A DNA stretch of 64,000 nucleotides, taken from contig WHUA01000010.1 in assembly GCA_009377445.1 (NCBI GenBank), forward strand, positions 83,787 through 147,786, in the 5' to 3' direction. Both the position numbers and the translations under genes were made by a program. Shown here piece after piece: positions 7,945-17,030 of this stretch. Position 1 is the first letter of the stretch, and each line of letters opens with the position of its first letter. Below the pieces are notes generated by a model. It searched no databases, was not told where the DNA came from, and saw nothing but the letters and a program-made list of their open reading frames with translations. This DNA comes from Alphaproteobacteria bacterium (GTDB taxonomy: Bacteria; Pseudomonadota; Alphaproteobacteria; UBA8366).

Positions 7945-7999
7945 GGAAATGGGGCCGTCCCCATCCGATTTGTGCGGAAGCGGCAGGGTCGTCCCCGCC
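7945..7999 (-). promoter_or_regulatory. Guanidine-II (mini-ykkC) riboswitch
   Basis: On the minus strand two hairpins stand just upstream of gdx. P1 (7999-7982) has a 7-bp stem GGCGGGG/CCCTGCC closing the loop ACGA. P2 (7966-7945) has a stem ATGGGG/CCCCAT, extended by wobble pairs, closing the loop ACGG. Twin hairpins with ACGR tetraloops joined by a short linker (here about 15 nt) are the definition of the mini-ykkC RNA, which binds guanidine and raises translation of SugE/Gdx-type exporters. The ribosome site GGAG of gdx lies just after P2. Seen directly; the ligand is established for this RNA class. Confidence 0.9.
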
Positions 8000-8117
8000 A
8001 TGGCCGATATGGGACCGGCCTCGCCGGAGGTCAAGCAGCCGGCGGCCGGATTTCACCCCTGCGTGCCTCGTGCACTAGAATTACGGCGGATGCGGCCACT
8101 GCCATAGGAGGACAGCC

Positions 8118-8960
8118 ATGACGCTCGCCAAGACGCTCGCCATCACGCCCCTGTCGGACGCGCTCGGCGCCGAAGTCACCGGGATCGACCTGCGCGAACC
8201 GGTCGACAAGGCCGACGCCGCCAGGATGGAGCAGGCGCTGACCGAGCGGCTGGTCCTCGTCATCCGCGACCAGAAATTCTCGCCCGATCAATATCTTGCG
8301 GCGCTGCGCCTGTTCGGGAACACCATGCACCAGCACCTGACGGGGCTGCTGATGAAGGATCACCCGGAGATCGCGGTGCTCGACAGCCGGCGCACCAAGG
8401 CGGCGCCGGACGGCGTATATGCGCCGATCGGATCGCGCGACTGGCATACCGACCACACGAATCACGCCCGGCCGCCGAAGATCACGGCGCTCTACGCCGT
8501 GAAGCTGCCGAAATCCGGGGGCGACACCGGCTTCGCCAACATGCAGCGCGCCTACGACAGCCTGCCGGCGGAGGAGCGCGACGCGCTCGGCAAGCTGAAG
8601 ACCGTCAGCAAGATCGAGGACCGCGAGTATGTGAGCGCGGAAGACCGGAAGAAATACGGCGTGCCGCAAACCCACCCGCTGATCCGCACGCATCCGGTTT
8701 CGCGCAAAAAGGCGATCTACGTCCATCCCGGAAAGCTCGCCCGTATCGAGGGCATGGAGCCGGAGGAAAGCCTCGATTACGTCAACGGCCTGCTCGATCG
8801 CGTCATCACGCCGGATGTCACCTACCGTCACAAATGGCGGACCGGCGACATGCTGCTGTGCGACAACCGCGCCGTCCTGCACATCGCCCATCGCGACTAC
8901 GACCCGGCGGAAGGCCGCGTCATGCACCGGGTGCTGCTGGAAGGCGACGTGCCTTTCTAG
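8118..8960 (+). CDS. TauD/TfdA-family Fe(II)/2-oxoglutarate dioxygenase
   Basis: A 280-residue non-haem iron dioxygenase that couples 2-oxoglutarate decarboxylation to substrate hydroxylation. The iron ligands are visible: DWHTDHT gives His110 and Asp112, and CDNRAVLH gives His255; the 2-oxoglutarate-binding Arg is in EGRVMHRVLL (Arg267 or Arg271). The N-terminal pattern LGAEVTGIDL is typical of the family. It has a strong AGGAGGACAGCC ribosome site. It is divergent from gdx and stands alone, followed by family A repeats. Family substrates include taurine and other sulfonates, aryloxyalkanoates and betaine-like compounds; nothing here decides between them. It is one of six family members in this window. 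Confidence 0.9.
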   Translation: MTLAKTLAITPLSDALGAEVTGIDLREPVDKADAARMEQALTERLVLVIRDQKFSPDQYLAALRLFGNTMHQHLTGLLMKDHPEIAVLDSRRTKAAPDGVYAPIGSRDWHTDHTNHARPPKITALYAVKLPKSGGDTGFANMQRAYDSLPAEERDALGKLKTVSKIEDREYVSAEDRKKYGVPQTHPLIRTHPVSRKKAIYVHPGKLARIEGMEPEESLDYVNGLLDRVITPDVTYRHKWRTGDMLLCDNRAVLHIAHRDYDPAEGRVMHRVLLEGDVPF

Positions 8961-9034
8961 GGGAACGATGGTTGCCACAGACACGCCCACTGCTGTCCGG
9001 TTTAGCAAACGATTGAGCGGATACGCCCGAGCGC

Positions 9035-9197
9035 ATGGACTCGCGGAACAAGTCCGCGAGTGACGATTTTATTTATAACCAAACACTTACTGTCATTGCC
9101 GCACTTGTTGCGGCAATCGACGGACGGGTGCCGGCGCCGCATCGATTTATGAATCTAAATAAAAATCGTCCCACTCCGGCTTGACCGGAGTGTCCAT
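9035..9197. repeat. Three family A hairpins
   Basis: An inverted pair (9035-9065 and about 9091-9120) with stems ACTCGCGGA/TCCGCGAGT and TTGCCGCA/TGCGGCAA, then a third unit at 9167-9197 with stem CACTCCGG/CCGGAGTG. They fill the gap between the dioxygenase and the end of the MmgE/PrpD gene. The stems differ in sequence, but each keeps its own complementarity and the flanking ATGGAC/GTGACG-like ends. Confidence 0.8.
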
Positions 9198-9208
9198 GGC
9201 AACCAAGC

Positions 9209-10600
9209 CTACGCCTTCGCCACCGTCAGCGCGATCAGCTTCGCCGCCTTGTCCAGTCCGTCGAGGGTGCGGCAGGCGGCGATGAGGTCCTCGTACTGCG
9301 CCTTCGGGATCGGGATGCCGGGGATGATCTCGCGGATCCGCCGCGCTTCCTCGTCGAAGTCCCAGATGAACTCGCGGCCCGTCCCCGCCCGCGTCACGCT
9401 GCGGCCGTCCTTCAGGTGGATCGTCACCGTCGGGCCGAACAGCGTCTGGCGGTGCGACGGGACGATCGTCACCCGCTGCATCAGCTCCAGCACCGCCGGC
9501 GGGTCGGCCGGCCCGTATCCGTGCTCCACGAACTTCAGCAGCGGGAAGCCGCGCTTCACCACGCCGTAGGCGGAATAATACTGCGTGCTGCCGACGCCGG
9601 GCGCGCGGCTCCGCACCGGAAAGGCCGGGCTCGGATACTCCGTCTCGAGCCAGTTCGCCACCGCCTCGATGCGGTCCACGTCTTCCGGCGCGATGTCGTG
9701 CTCCGCGCACAGCGCCGCCGTCACGTCGACATGGGCGATGTTGTAGCCCGCGGTCGAGTAGATGCGGTAGAGCGTCTCGAGGAACATCCAGTCCTTGCCG
9801 AGACCGGCAGTGATCTTGTCCAGGCTGGCCTTGTTGTCGGCGGTGAAGCTGTAGGTGAGCTTCCCCGCGTTGTTGCCTGTATACGCGTGATAAAACCCGG
9901 CTTCGCCTTCCAGCACCGTCTCGCCGCCGGGCGTGCCGTTGCGCGCCATCGCCACGGCCAGCAGCGCGTTCCGCACCGCCCCGCCCTCGCGCAGCGACTT
10001 GCCGCCGCTGCGGATGCCCTCGAGGTTGCCGCTGGCAAGATTGACGCATTGCGCGATCGTGCCGTGGATCTGGCCGGCGTCGAGGCCGCCGATTTTTGCC
10101 GCCGCAATCGCCGCGCCGAAGATGCCGAACACGGGCCCGGCGTGGAAGCCGCGCGACATGACGGTCGGGATGAAGTCGGCCGCCATGCGCAGCATCACCT
10201 CGTAGCCCGCGACGATGCCCGTGACGTAGTCCTTGCCGGATGCGCCCTCCATTTCGGCCGCCATGAGGCCCGCCGGCAGGATGGCGCAGCCCGGATGGGT
10301 GAGCATGCGGAAGGTATCCCACTTGCCGCCCGCGAAGATCAGCTCGGAATTCACCAGGCAGGCGCCGGCCTTGGTGAGCTTGGCGCCGTGCACCAGCACC
10401 GTGGCCACGCCGCCGCCGCCCGTCTCCTCCTCGCGCATCATCTCGAGGGCCAGGTCGGTCTCGGGCCGGCCATAGCCGAGCAGCGCGGACGACAGGCCTT
10501 GCAAGGTGAGGCCCTTCGCCCGGTCGACCACTTCCGCCGGCAGGTCCTCGTATGTGAGCGCGGCCACCCAGCCGGCCAGTTGTCTGCTCATCGACGCCAT
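9209..10600 (-). CDS. MmgE/PrpD family protein
   Basis: A 463-residue member of the MmgE/PrpD (2-methylcitrate dehydratase-like) superfamily. It shows the long all-helical N-terminal domain with HPGCAILPAGLMAAE, KDYVTGIVAGYEVMLR, GFHAGPVFGIFGAAIAAAK and the lid domain with FGPTVTIHLKDGR. Members include 2-methylcitrate dehydratase, aconitate decarboxylase and many uncharacterised paralogues. I set the start at ATG 10600, which follows GGGGGATGGAAC and gives the usual family N-terminus (MASMSRQLAGWV); a longer start at 10684 adds unrelated residues. No methylcitrate synthase or lyase is nearby, so a propionate role is not supported. Divergent from the sensor kinase. Confidence 0.85.
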   Translation of the reverse strand: MASMSRQLAGWVAALTYEDLPAEVVDRAKGLTLQGLSSALLGYGRPETDLALEMMREEETGGGGVATVLVHGAKLTKAGACLVNSELIFAGGKWDTFRMLTHPGCAILPAGLMAAEMEGASGKDYVTGIVAGYEVMLRMAADFIPTVMSRGFHAGPVFGIFGAAIAAAKIGGLDAGQIHGTIAQCVNLASGNLEGIRSGGKSLREGGAVRNALLAVAMARNGTPGGETVLEGEAGFYHAYTGNNAGKLTYSFTADNKASLDKITAGLGKDWMFLETLYRIYSTAGYNIAHVDVTAALCAEHDIAPEDVDRIEAVANWLETEYPSPAFPVRSRAPGVGSTQYYSAYGVVKRGFPLLKFVEHGYGPADPPAVLELMQRVTIVPSHRQTLFGPTVTIHLKDGRSVTRAGTGREFIWDFDEEARRIREIIPGIPIPKAQYEDLIAACRTLDGLDKAAKLIALTVAKA

Positions 10601-10794
10601 GTTCCATCCCCCGGACATTGTTGTCGTCCACGCAAGCGCCGCTGCGCCGGCGATCGAAAGAAATCGTCCAGCAAGATCGTCCAAGACAAGCCGGCTCTTG
10701 TAAAGCCGGGCGTCCGCCGGCCGGCGCCGGGCATAGCGGCATACCGCCTGCCGTTAGGCGACGGTTAACCTCGATTCCCTATGCTGGGCGGGCG

Positions 10795-12516
10795 GTGACA
10801 GCAACCGCGCCGGGAAACGGGACCTTGCATATCGGCCGCCATCGACCCGATCCAGACCGTCCGGCGAGCCGCGGGTGGCGCCGTCGCGCCGCCCTCCTGC
10901 TCGCGCTGACCTTCTGCGCCTGCCCGCATCAACTGGCGGCGCAGGATCGCGCGTTTCGCGTCGGCGTCTACCAGAACTCGCCGAAGATCTACTTCGACGC
11001 GGCCGGCCGGGGCCAGGGTTTCTTTCCGGCGCTGATCAACGCGATCGCATCGGAACAGGGCTGGACCGTCAGCTATATTCCCTGCCTGTGGGTCGAATGC
11101 CTGGACATGCTCGAGGCGGGCGACATCGACATCATGCCCGACGTCGCGAAGTCGCCCGAGCGGCAAGCGCGTTTTCAGTTCAGCAACGAAGCCGTGTTGA
11201 CGAGCTGGTCCTACCTGTACGTTCCCGGCGGCACGAAAGTCGACGACATCAGCGACATCGACGGACGCCGCGTCGCCGTCCTGGAGGGGAGCATCCAGCA
11301 CCGGAACCTGCTCGCCCTCATCCGCACGAAAGCCATGTCGACGATCATTCTGCCGACGAGCTCGCAGCACGCGGTCCTGCAAGCGGTCGCCGACCGCCGC
11401 GCGGACGTCGGAATCGTGAACCGGTATTTCGCCCTCGCCAACGAACGCGGCTTCCCGTTGAAAAGGACGGAGGTGATCTTTTCGCCCACGGCCGCCTATT
11501 TCGCCTTCCACGACGGCGTCGCCCACGAGATCATCGGCAACCTCGACATCGCGGTCGCGGCGCTCAAGTCGGACCCCGGCTCGATCTATTACGCGCTGGT
11601 CGACGAATGGCTCAGGCCGCCGGCCCCGGCGGCGGTCCCGTCCTGGGTCTACTGGCTCATCGGCGGTCTCGGCGCGATGCTGGCCGCAAGCCTCGGCATC
11701 AACCACTACATGCGCCACCGAATCGCGGCAGGCACGGCCCAGCTTCGCGCGGCGATGGAGGAGGCGACTGCCGCCAATCGCGCGAAGTCGGCGTTTCTCG
11801 CGAACATGAGCCACGACCTGCGGACGCCGCTCAACTCCATTATCGGCTTTTCCGACGCGATGAAAGGGCAGCTCTTCGGGCCGCTGGGCGACGCCCGCTA
11901 CGCCGAGTATGTCGGCAACATTCATCGCAGCGGCCAGCACCTCGTCAACCTCGTCAACGACATTCTCGATCTGTCGAAGATCGAGGTCGGCAAGTACGAG
12001 ATCTCCGAGGCGTGGATCGACGTACCGGCGGAGCTGCGCGACGCTCAGTCGCGGTTCCTTGCCGGCAAGCATGCCGCGGGTGCCGCCGGCCCGCGCATCG
12101 GGCTGGCCGCCGGGGCGGGCAGGCTGTATGCGGACCGGCGCGCCGTCATCCAGATCGTCGACAACCTGCTGTCGAACGCGATCAAGCATGCGGGCGCGGG
12201 CGCGCAGATCACAGCGGGCTGGGAAATCGGGCCCGACGGCAGAGGCGACCTCTACGTGTCGGATACCGGAAAGGGCATCCCCGCGGGCGACCTGCCCCGC
12301 ATCTCGGAGCCTTTCTTCCAGGGAACCGGCAGCCGCGCCCAGCAGCCGCTCACCGCCCGCAACTTCGCCGGAATGGGCCTCGGCCTCAGCATCGTCTCGC
12401 AGCTCGCCGCCATCCACGACGCCGCATTGCTGGTCGAGAGCACGGAAGGCAAAGGCTCCACCTTCACGATCCGCTTTCCCCGTCACCGCATCGAGCGCCA
12501 GCGCAAGGCATCCTGA
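10795..12516 (+). CDS. Sensor histidine kinase with periplasmic solute-binding-like domain
   Basis: Domains in order: an N-terminal hydrophobic segment with signal-like ALLLALTFCA; a periplasmic bacterial SBP-3-type domain (FRVGVYQNSPKIYF through about 250 residues); a membrane helix (SWVYWLIGGLGAMLAASLGI); a HisKA domain with the H-box ANMSHDLRTPLNSIIGF; and an ATPase domain with DNLLSNAIKHA, DTGKGIP and GMGLGLSIV. It should sense a small periplasmic ligand and autophosphorylate on His. The start is uncertain: GTG 10795 gives a short leader before the hydrophobic segment, while the frame is open back to 10618. No response regulator gene is adjacent, so it is an orphan kinase. Confidence 0.82.
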   Translation: MTATAPGNGTLHIGRHRPDPDRPASRGWRRRAALLLALTFCACPHQLAAQDRAFRVGVYQNSPKIYFDAAGRGQGFFPALINAIASEQGWTVSYIPCLWVECLDMLEAGDIDIMPDVAKSPERQARFQFSNEAVLTSWSYLYVPGGTKVDDISDIDGRRVAVLEGSIQHRNLLALIRTKAMSTIILPTSSQHAVLQAVADRRADVGIVNRYFALANERGFPLKRTEVIFSPTAAYFAFHDGVAHEIIGNLDIAVAALKSDPGSIYYALVDEWLRPPAPAAVPSWVYWLIGGLGAMLAASLGINHYMRHRIAAGTAQLRAAMEEATAANRAKSAFLANMSHDLRTPLNSIIGFSDAMKGQLFGPLGDARYAEYVGNIHRSGQHLVNLVNDILDLSKIEVGKYEISEAWIDVPAELRDAQSRFLAGKHAAGAAGPRIGLAAGAGRLYADRRAVIQIVDNLLSNAIKHAGAGAQITAGWEIGPDGRGDLYVSDTGKGIPAGDLPRISEPFFQGTGSRAQQPLTARNFAGMGLGLSIVSQLAAIHDAALLVESTEGKGSTFTIRFPRHRIERQRKAS

Positions 12517-12630
12517 GCGCGCCCCGCCCCGGCCGCCGAGTCCCGGCCGCCGCAAAGCCGGTTGGCGAGGCCGCCGGAGTTTGAGATAGTTGGGCTTCCG
12601 CCGCGACGCCAGGAAAGGGAGTCCGCAACA

Positions 12631-13077
12631 ATGAAGATGAAGTATCTCCACACGATGGTCCGCGTCTCCGACCTCGAAAAGTCCCTGGACTTCTACTGCA
12701 ACAAGCTCGGCATGGTGGAGACGCGCCGGACGGAGAGCGAGAAAGGCCGCTACACGAACATCTTCCTCGCCGCCTCCCGGGACGAAGGCATGGCGCGCGA
12801 CACCAAGGCGCCGGTGGTCGAGCTGACCTACAACTGGGATCCCGAGGCCTATACAGGCGGGCGCAATTTCGGCCACCTCGCCTACAGCGTCGAGAATATT
12901 TACGCGCTGTGCCAGAGCCTGATGGATGCCGGCATCACCATCAACCGGCCGCCGCGCGACGGCCGCATGGCCTTCATCCGCTCGCCCGACGGCATCTCGA
13001 TCGAGCTGCTGCAGGACGGCGCGGCCCTGCCGCAGCAGGAGCCCTGGGCGTCGATGCCGAACACGGGAAGCTGGTAG
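12631..13077 (+). CDS. Glyoxalase I-like VOC-family protein
   Basis: A 148-residue vicinal oxygen chelate protein made of two beta-alpha-beta-beta-beta repeats. It starts [19 protein letters not shown], and the four expected metal ligands are visible: His near residue 7, Glu in VVELTYNW, His in FGHLAYSV and Glu in ISIELLQ. This matches lactoylglutathione lyase (GloA), which turns the methylglyoxal-glutathione adduct into S-lactoylglutathione, although other VOC activities are possible. The ATG at 12631 follows AGGAAAGGGAGTCC; a second ATG six bases on is also usable. It lies 114 bp after the kinase gene. Confidence 0.85.
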   Translation: MKMKYLHTMVRVSDLEKSLDFYCNKLGMVETRRTESEKGRYTNIFLAASRDEGMARDTKAPVVELTYNWDPEAYTGGRNFGHLAYSVENIYALCQSLMDAGITINRPPRDGRMAFIRSPDGISIELLQDGAALPQQEPWASMPNTGSW

Positions 13078-13162
13078 GGGCGCCGCGACTTCCGCTCCGC
13101 CGCAAGGGGGAGAAATCACATTTGAGGGTGTTCGCGGCGAATGGGACAAGCGGGGTGCGTGC

Positions 13163-13276
13163 TTCGTCCCTCGACAAGCTCGGGATGAGGAGGCTCAGCA
13201 TGAGGTTCTTTTCTCATTGCCATGAAGATTCACCCTCATTCTGAGCTTCCTCATCCCGAGCTTGTCGAGGGACGAA
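13163..13276. repeat. Family B long imperfect palindrome
   Basis: The left arm contains TTCGTCCCTCGACAAGCTCG followed by GGATGAGGA; the right arm is its exact reverse complement ending in GAGGGACGAA. Inside there is a second weaker arm pair (GGCTCAGCATGAGG and CCTCATTCTGAGC). The TCGACAAGCTCGGGATGAGG unit recurs in variant forms at 36740-36967 and 57900-57987. Confidence 0.8.
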
Positions 13277-13769
13277 GGACGCACGGCATTTGTGCAAGAT
13301 ATGCAGATGCGACTGACCTACCCCACAAGAGGGGAGGAGTTTTTGCGGGTTTCGCAGCGACACCGAATGTTTTGCCTACCCGCATCGAAGTTTGGATTGC
13401 CACCGCGTGCTCGCGTGGCTACTCTGCCGTGTGGAACCGGCGTTCGTTCGGGGATTGTCGAATTTGCTCGACTTCAAACGCTCTGCTTGAAGGGCGCCCT
13501 GAGAACGGATCGCGATAGGATGTCGCGCATGCATCGGTTACTGACCAATGCGGTGAAGTCGCAGTTCCGGCAAACCACGCCGGAGGCTGGTGACGCGCGC
13601 GCAATTCCCAGCATACTTCGACGGCCGCCGACCGGTTCCATGGCGTCCGATTTCCTGAACGATCCAAAGCAACTTGAACTGAACGGGAGAAAGAAGCGCG
13701 GGTGAAACGCGACGTCGGTCCCATTGCACAAACGAGTTCCGGGCAAAGACCCGGACAAGGGAGGAAACA
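13277..13769. other. Intergenic region before the CUT1 transporter
   Basis: About 490 bp without a supportable gene. A frame is open across much of it on the plus strand, but it starts inside the family B repeat and has no family resemblance or ribosome site. The region is lower in G+C than its surroundings and should hold the promoter of the sugar transporter operon; I could not identify convincing -35/-10 boxes or an operator. Confidence 0.5.
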
Positions 13770-15116
13770 ATGGCCAAATCGACGAAAAACTCATTGGACA
13801 ATATTCTCGGCGAGCCAAAAAGCCGCCGCAAGTTCATAAGCGAGACGGCCGCCGTGACAGGCGGCATAGCGAGTATCCTGGCCACCGGCATTCCGCCGGC
13901 GTTCGCCCAGGAGCGCGAACTGAAGCTGCTCACCTGGTCACATTTCGTGCCCAAATCGGACGAAGAGCTGGAACGGCAGTTAAAGGAATTCGGCAAGCAG
14001 GCCGGCATCAAGGTCCGCGTGGACCGCGTGGCCCATCTGCAGCTTCCGGCAGTTCTGGCGGGCGAAGTCCAGGGCCAGAAGGGACACGATCTCATCAGTC
14101 TCCGGAATGCCAACTCCTATCTCTACTCCGAGCATCTGGAAACTATGGACGACCTCTACGAGAAGATCGCGAAGCGCGGCGGAGGCTGGACGACCGACAC
14201 CGTGGGCAAGGGCCAGGAAGGCCGCCAGACGGCGCTGCCATGGTACTTCATCTCCTTCCCGCTGGTGGCGCGGACCGACCTGATCGCCGAGGTCGGCGAG
14301 GACCTGCCCGACACCTGGGAAGACGTGCGGCGCATCGCCGGTAAGCTGAAGAAGAAGGGCCACCCCCTCGGCATCCAGCTCGCCCATTCCAACGACTCCA
14401 ACAACGTCACGCGCGGCATCCTGTGGTCGCACGGCGGCAAGCTGGTCGAAGCGGACAGCAAGACCGTCGCCGTGAACTCCAAGGAGAGCATCGAGGCCTT
14501 CAAGTTCGTCCGTGCGCTGTACAAGGAGGGGATGGAGAAAGAGGTGCTGGCCTGGGACGATCGCAACAACAACGTCTGCCTCGTCTCCGGCAAGTGCAGC
14601 ATGACCTTCAATCCAGTCAGCGCCTATCGCAGCGCGGTGCGCGACAAAGCGCTGATTCCGGGCACCGACCGGCCGCTGCACCAGGTGATCAACCATGTTC
14701 TGCCACCGAGGGGTCCGGGGGGACGCCACATGGCGGCCTCATTCCAGGCCATCGGCGTCTGGAAGTTCTCGGAGAATGCGCAGCTCGCCAAGGAGTTCCT
14801 CGACTTCCATTTCACCAAGGAGAACATCGACAAGCACCTGACGGCGAGCCAAGGCTACAACCAGCCTGTGCTGGCGAGCTTTGCGATGCATCCGATCTAC
14901 GCGTCGAGCCCGAAGTACTACTTCGCGCCGTACATTGGCTGGTACACCCACGCGGCCGGCTATCCGGGCGTACCCACGGCGGCGACGCAGACGGTGGAAG
15001 ACCAGTTCCTGCTGCCCGATGCGATGGCGGCCTGCGCCACTGACAGGGCGACGCCCGAAGAGGCGGTCGCCAAGCTGGAAGCGCAGTTGACTCGGATCTA
15101 CAAGCGCCACGCGTAG
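13770..15116 (+). CDS. ABC transporter substrate-binding protein, CUT1/family 1
   Basis: A 448-residue periplasmic binding protein of an ABC importer. The N-terminus has a twin-arginine motif SRRKFI followed by a hydrophobic stretch and a cleavage site near PPAFAQE, so export through Tat is likely. The mature part starts LKLLTWSHFVPKSD and has the two-lobe family 1 solute-binding layout, including LPDTWEDV and FNPVSAYR. The start follows AAGGGAGGAAACA. It is the first gene of a four-gene operon with two permeases and an ATPase. The ligand is probably a sugar, polyol or a related small polar compound; it cannot be specified. Confidence 0.9.
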   Translation: MAKSTKNSLDNILGEPKSRRKFISETAAVTGGIASILATGIPPAFAQERELKLLTWSHFVPKSDEELERQLKEFGKQAGIKVRVDRVAHLQLPAVLAGEVQGQKGHDLISLRNANSYLYSEHLETMDDLYEKIAKRGGGWTTDTVGKGQEGRQTALPWYFISFPLVARTDLIAEVGEDLPDTWEDVRRIAGKLKKKGHPLGIQLAHSNDSNNVTRGILWSHGGKLVEADSKTVAVNSKESIEAFKFVRALYKEGMEKEVLAWDDRNNNVCLVSGKCSMTFNPVSAYRSAVRDKALIPGTDRPLHQVINHVLPPRGPGGRHMAASFQAIGVWKFSENAQLAKEFLDFHFTKENIDKHLTASQGYNQPVLASFAMHPIYASSPKYYFAPYIGWYTHAAGYPGVPTAATQTVEDQFLLPDAMAACATDRATPEEAVAKLEAQLTRIYKRHA

Positions 15117-15126
15117 CGGGCGCGGT

Positions 15127-16089
15127 ATGGTCGCCGTCACCAATATCGGCAGGGCCGAGGCGCGGCCGCCCCTCTCCGTGCGGTCGCGCCTCCGCCGCTC
15201 CGTCGGCCCGGACATCGACGGGTACGGTTTCATCCTGCCGTCCGCGATCATCATGGTCAGCCTGGTCGTCTACCCGTTCGGGCTGGCGGTGTGGTACTCG
15301 CTTTCGGACGCCTTCATCGGCCAGCCGGCGAGCTTCATCGGGCTGGATAATTTCATCTACATCCTGACCGTCGACGACATCTTCCCGAAGGTGCTCCGGA
15401 ACACCCTTCTGTTCGCCGTCATCTCGGTCGCCTGCAAGGTCTTTTTCGGACTGATCTGCGCCCTGCTGCTTCAGCGCATAACCACGTTCAAGCGCTTTTT
15501 CCGCGGGGCGATGCTGATCCCATTCGTTGCGCCGACCGCGCTCACCACCCTCGGCTGGTGGCTGATCCTCGACCCGACCTACAGCCACATCAACTGGATC
15601 CTGAAGCACGTCTGGCCGTTCTCGGAGATGGGGCTCGGTCCCTACCAGTTCCTAGCCGATCCGACCCTGGCGCTGTCTTCCGTGATCTTCGTCAACTTCT
15701 GGCGCGGCCTGCCGTTCTTCGTCATCACCATCCTCGCCGGCCTGGTGTCGATTCCCGACCACCTCTACGAGGCGGCGGAGATCGACGGCGCCTCGACCTG
15801 GGACAAGTTCTGGAAGATCACCCTGCCGCTGCTGAGGCCGGTGCTGGCCGTCGTCATCCTGTTCTCGACGATCTTCACGCTGGCCGATTTCAATATCGTC
15901 TTCGTGCTGACGCGGGGCGGGCCGATGAACGAGACGCACCTGTTCGCGACCTACTCCTACACCTATGGCATCCTGAACCACGACATCGGCCTCGGCGCAG
16001 CGGTCTCGCTGTTCCTGTTCCCGATTCTCGCGTTCACGGTGATCTTCCTGCTGCGCCTGATACGACGGGATACCGCCTATGAGCTCTGA
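15127..16089 (+). CDS. CUT1-type ABC transporter permease (MalF-like)
   Basis: A 320-residue integral membrane protein with six predicted membrane segments, starting after a cytoplasmic N-terminus of about 30 residues. The coupling-helix motif EAAEIDGASTWDKFWKITLP (EAA loop), which contacts the ATPase, is present about 100 residues from the C-terminus. It lies ten bases after the binding protein gene and overlaps the next permease by 11 bp, indicating translational coupling. With the second permease it forms the heterodimeric channel of the importer in the inner membrane. Confidence 0.9.
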   Translation: MVAVTNIGRAEARPPLSVRSRLRRSVGPDIDGYGFILPSAIIMVSLVVYPFGLAVWYSLSDAFIGQPASFIGLDNFIYILTVDDIFPKVLRNTLLFAVISVACKVFFGLICALLLQRITTFKRFFRGAMLIPFVAPTALTTLGWWLILDPTYSHINWILKHVWPFSEMGLGPYQFLADPTLALSSVIFVNFWRGLPFFVITILAGLVSIPDHLYEAAEIDGASTWDKFWKITLPLLRPVLAVVILFSTIFTLADFNIVFVLTRGGPMNETHLFATYSYTYGILNHDIGLGAAVSLFLFPILAFTVIFLLRLIRRDTAYEL

Positions 16090-16999
16090 CACCGCGACAA
16101 TGCCGGCGATGGCGAAAAGCGAGCGCACGTCGCTCGCCCTCAACCGGACGCCGATGTGGCGGCAGCGCAAGAAGCTTGCGAACTACCTGGCGCTGCTGCC
16201 CTACATCGCGTTCGCCCTGTTTCCCTTCTACATCATGGTGATTACGTCGCTTAAGTCGAATCAGGAGATCAACAATCTCTCCAAGTCCCCGTTCTGGGCG
16301 ACCGGCATCACCACCGACCACTACGTCTACCTCGCCCAGAATACCGGGTTCTTCGATCACTGGCTGCTCAACACGGTCATCGTGGCGACGGTGTCGACGG
16401 TCATCTCGGTGTCGGTCGGCACCCTTGGGGCCTACGCCCTGGCGCGGCTCCGTTTCCGCGGCGTGGAGATGTTCGGCGTGGCCGTGTTCATCACCTACCT
16501 CGTACCGCAGTCGCTGCTGTTCATCCCGCTGATCAACGTGGTCAACGCGGTCGACAGCGTCGTCCCGATCCGCGACACCTACTGGTCGCTGATCCTGACC
16601 TACCCAACCTTCCTGATCCCCTTCGTGATGTGGCTGCTGATGGGGTATTTCCGGACGATTCCGGTGGAGGTCGAGGAATGCGCCTATCTCGACGGCTGCT
16701 CGCGGCTCAGCGCGCTGTTCCGCGTCGTCCTGCCGATGGCGATGCCCGGAATCATCTGCGCCGTGCTGTTCTCGTACACGCTGTCGTGGAACGAGTTCCT
16801 CTACTCCCTGGTCTTCATCCAGGACCAGGCGGCGAAGACCCTCTCCGTCGGTGTCTTCACCGAGCTGATCCGCGGCGACATCTATTACTGGGGGTCGTTG
16901 ATGGCGGCCTGCTTTACCGGCGCGATACCGATCGTCGTGCTCTATTCATTCTTCATGGACTACTACGTTTCGGGGCTGACCTCGGGCGCCATCAAGTAG
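16079..16999 (+). CDS. CUT1-type ABC transporter permease (MalG-like)
   Basis: A 306-residue inner-membrane permease with six membrane helices. Typical MalG-group features are an early [19 protein letters not shown] periplasmic turn and the EAA coupling loop [20 protein letters not shown] followed by LPMAMPGI. The ATG at 16079 lies inside the end of the preceding permease gene. Together with that permease it forms the transport path for the ligand delivered by the Tat-exported binding protein. The ATPase gene follows after 31 bases. Confidence 0.9.
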   Translation: MSSDTATMPAMAKSERTSLALNRTPMWRQRKKLANYLALLPYIAFALFPFYIMVITSLKSNQEINNLSKSPFWATGITTDHYVYLAQNTGFFDHWLLNTVIVATVSTVISVSVGTLGAYALARLRFRGVEMFGVAVFITYLVPQSLLFIPLINVVNAVDSVVPIRDTYWSLILTYPTFLIPFVMWLLMGYFRTIPVEVEECAYLDGCSRLSALFRVVLPMAMPGIICAVLFSYTLSWNEFLYSLVFIQDQAAKTLSVGVFTELIRGDIYYWGSLMAACFTGAIPIVVLYSFFMDYYVSGLTSGAIK

Positions 17000-17030
17000 C
17001 CGGGTCTATCCTCGGGGAGCGAGAAGAAAC

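Noticed and set aside
7929..7964. Longer N-terminus for gdx
   Set aside because: It would overlap the P2 riboswitch hairpin; the start at 7928 has its own ribosome site and the exact family length.
13262..13705. Open frame of about 147 codons between the glyoxalase and the CUT1 operon
   Set aside because: It begins inside the family B repeat, has no ribosome site and reads as composition-biased sequence without any domain.
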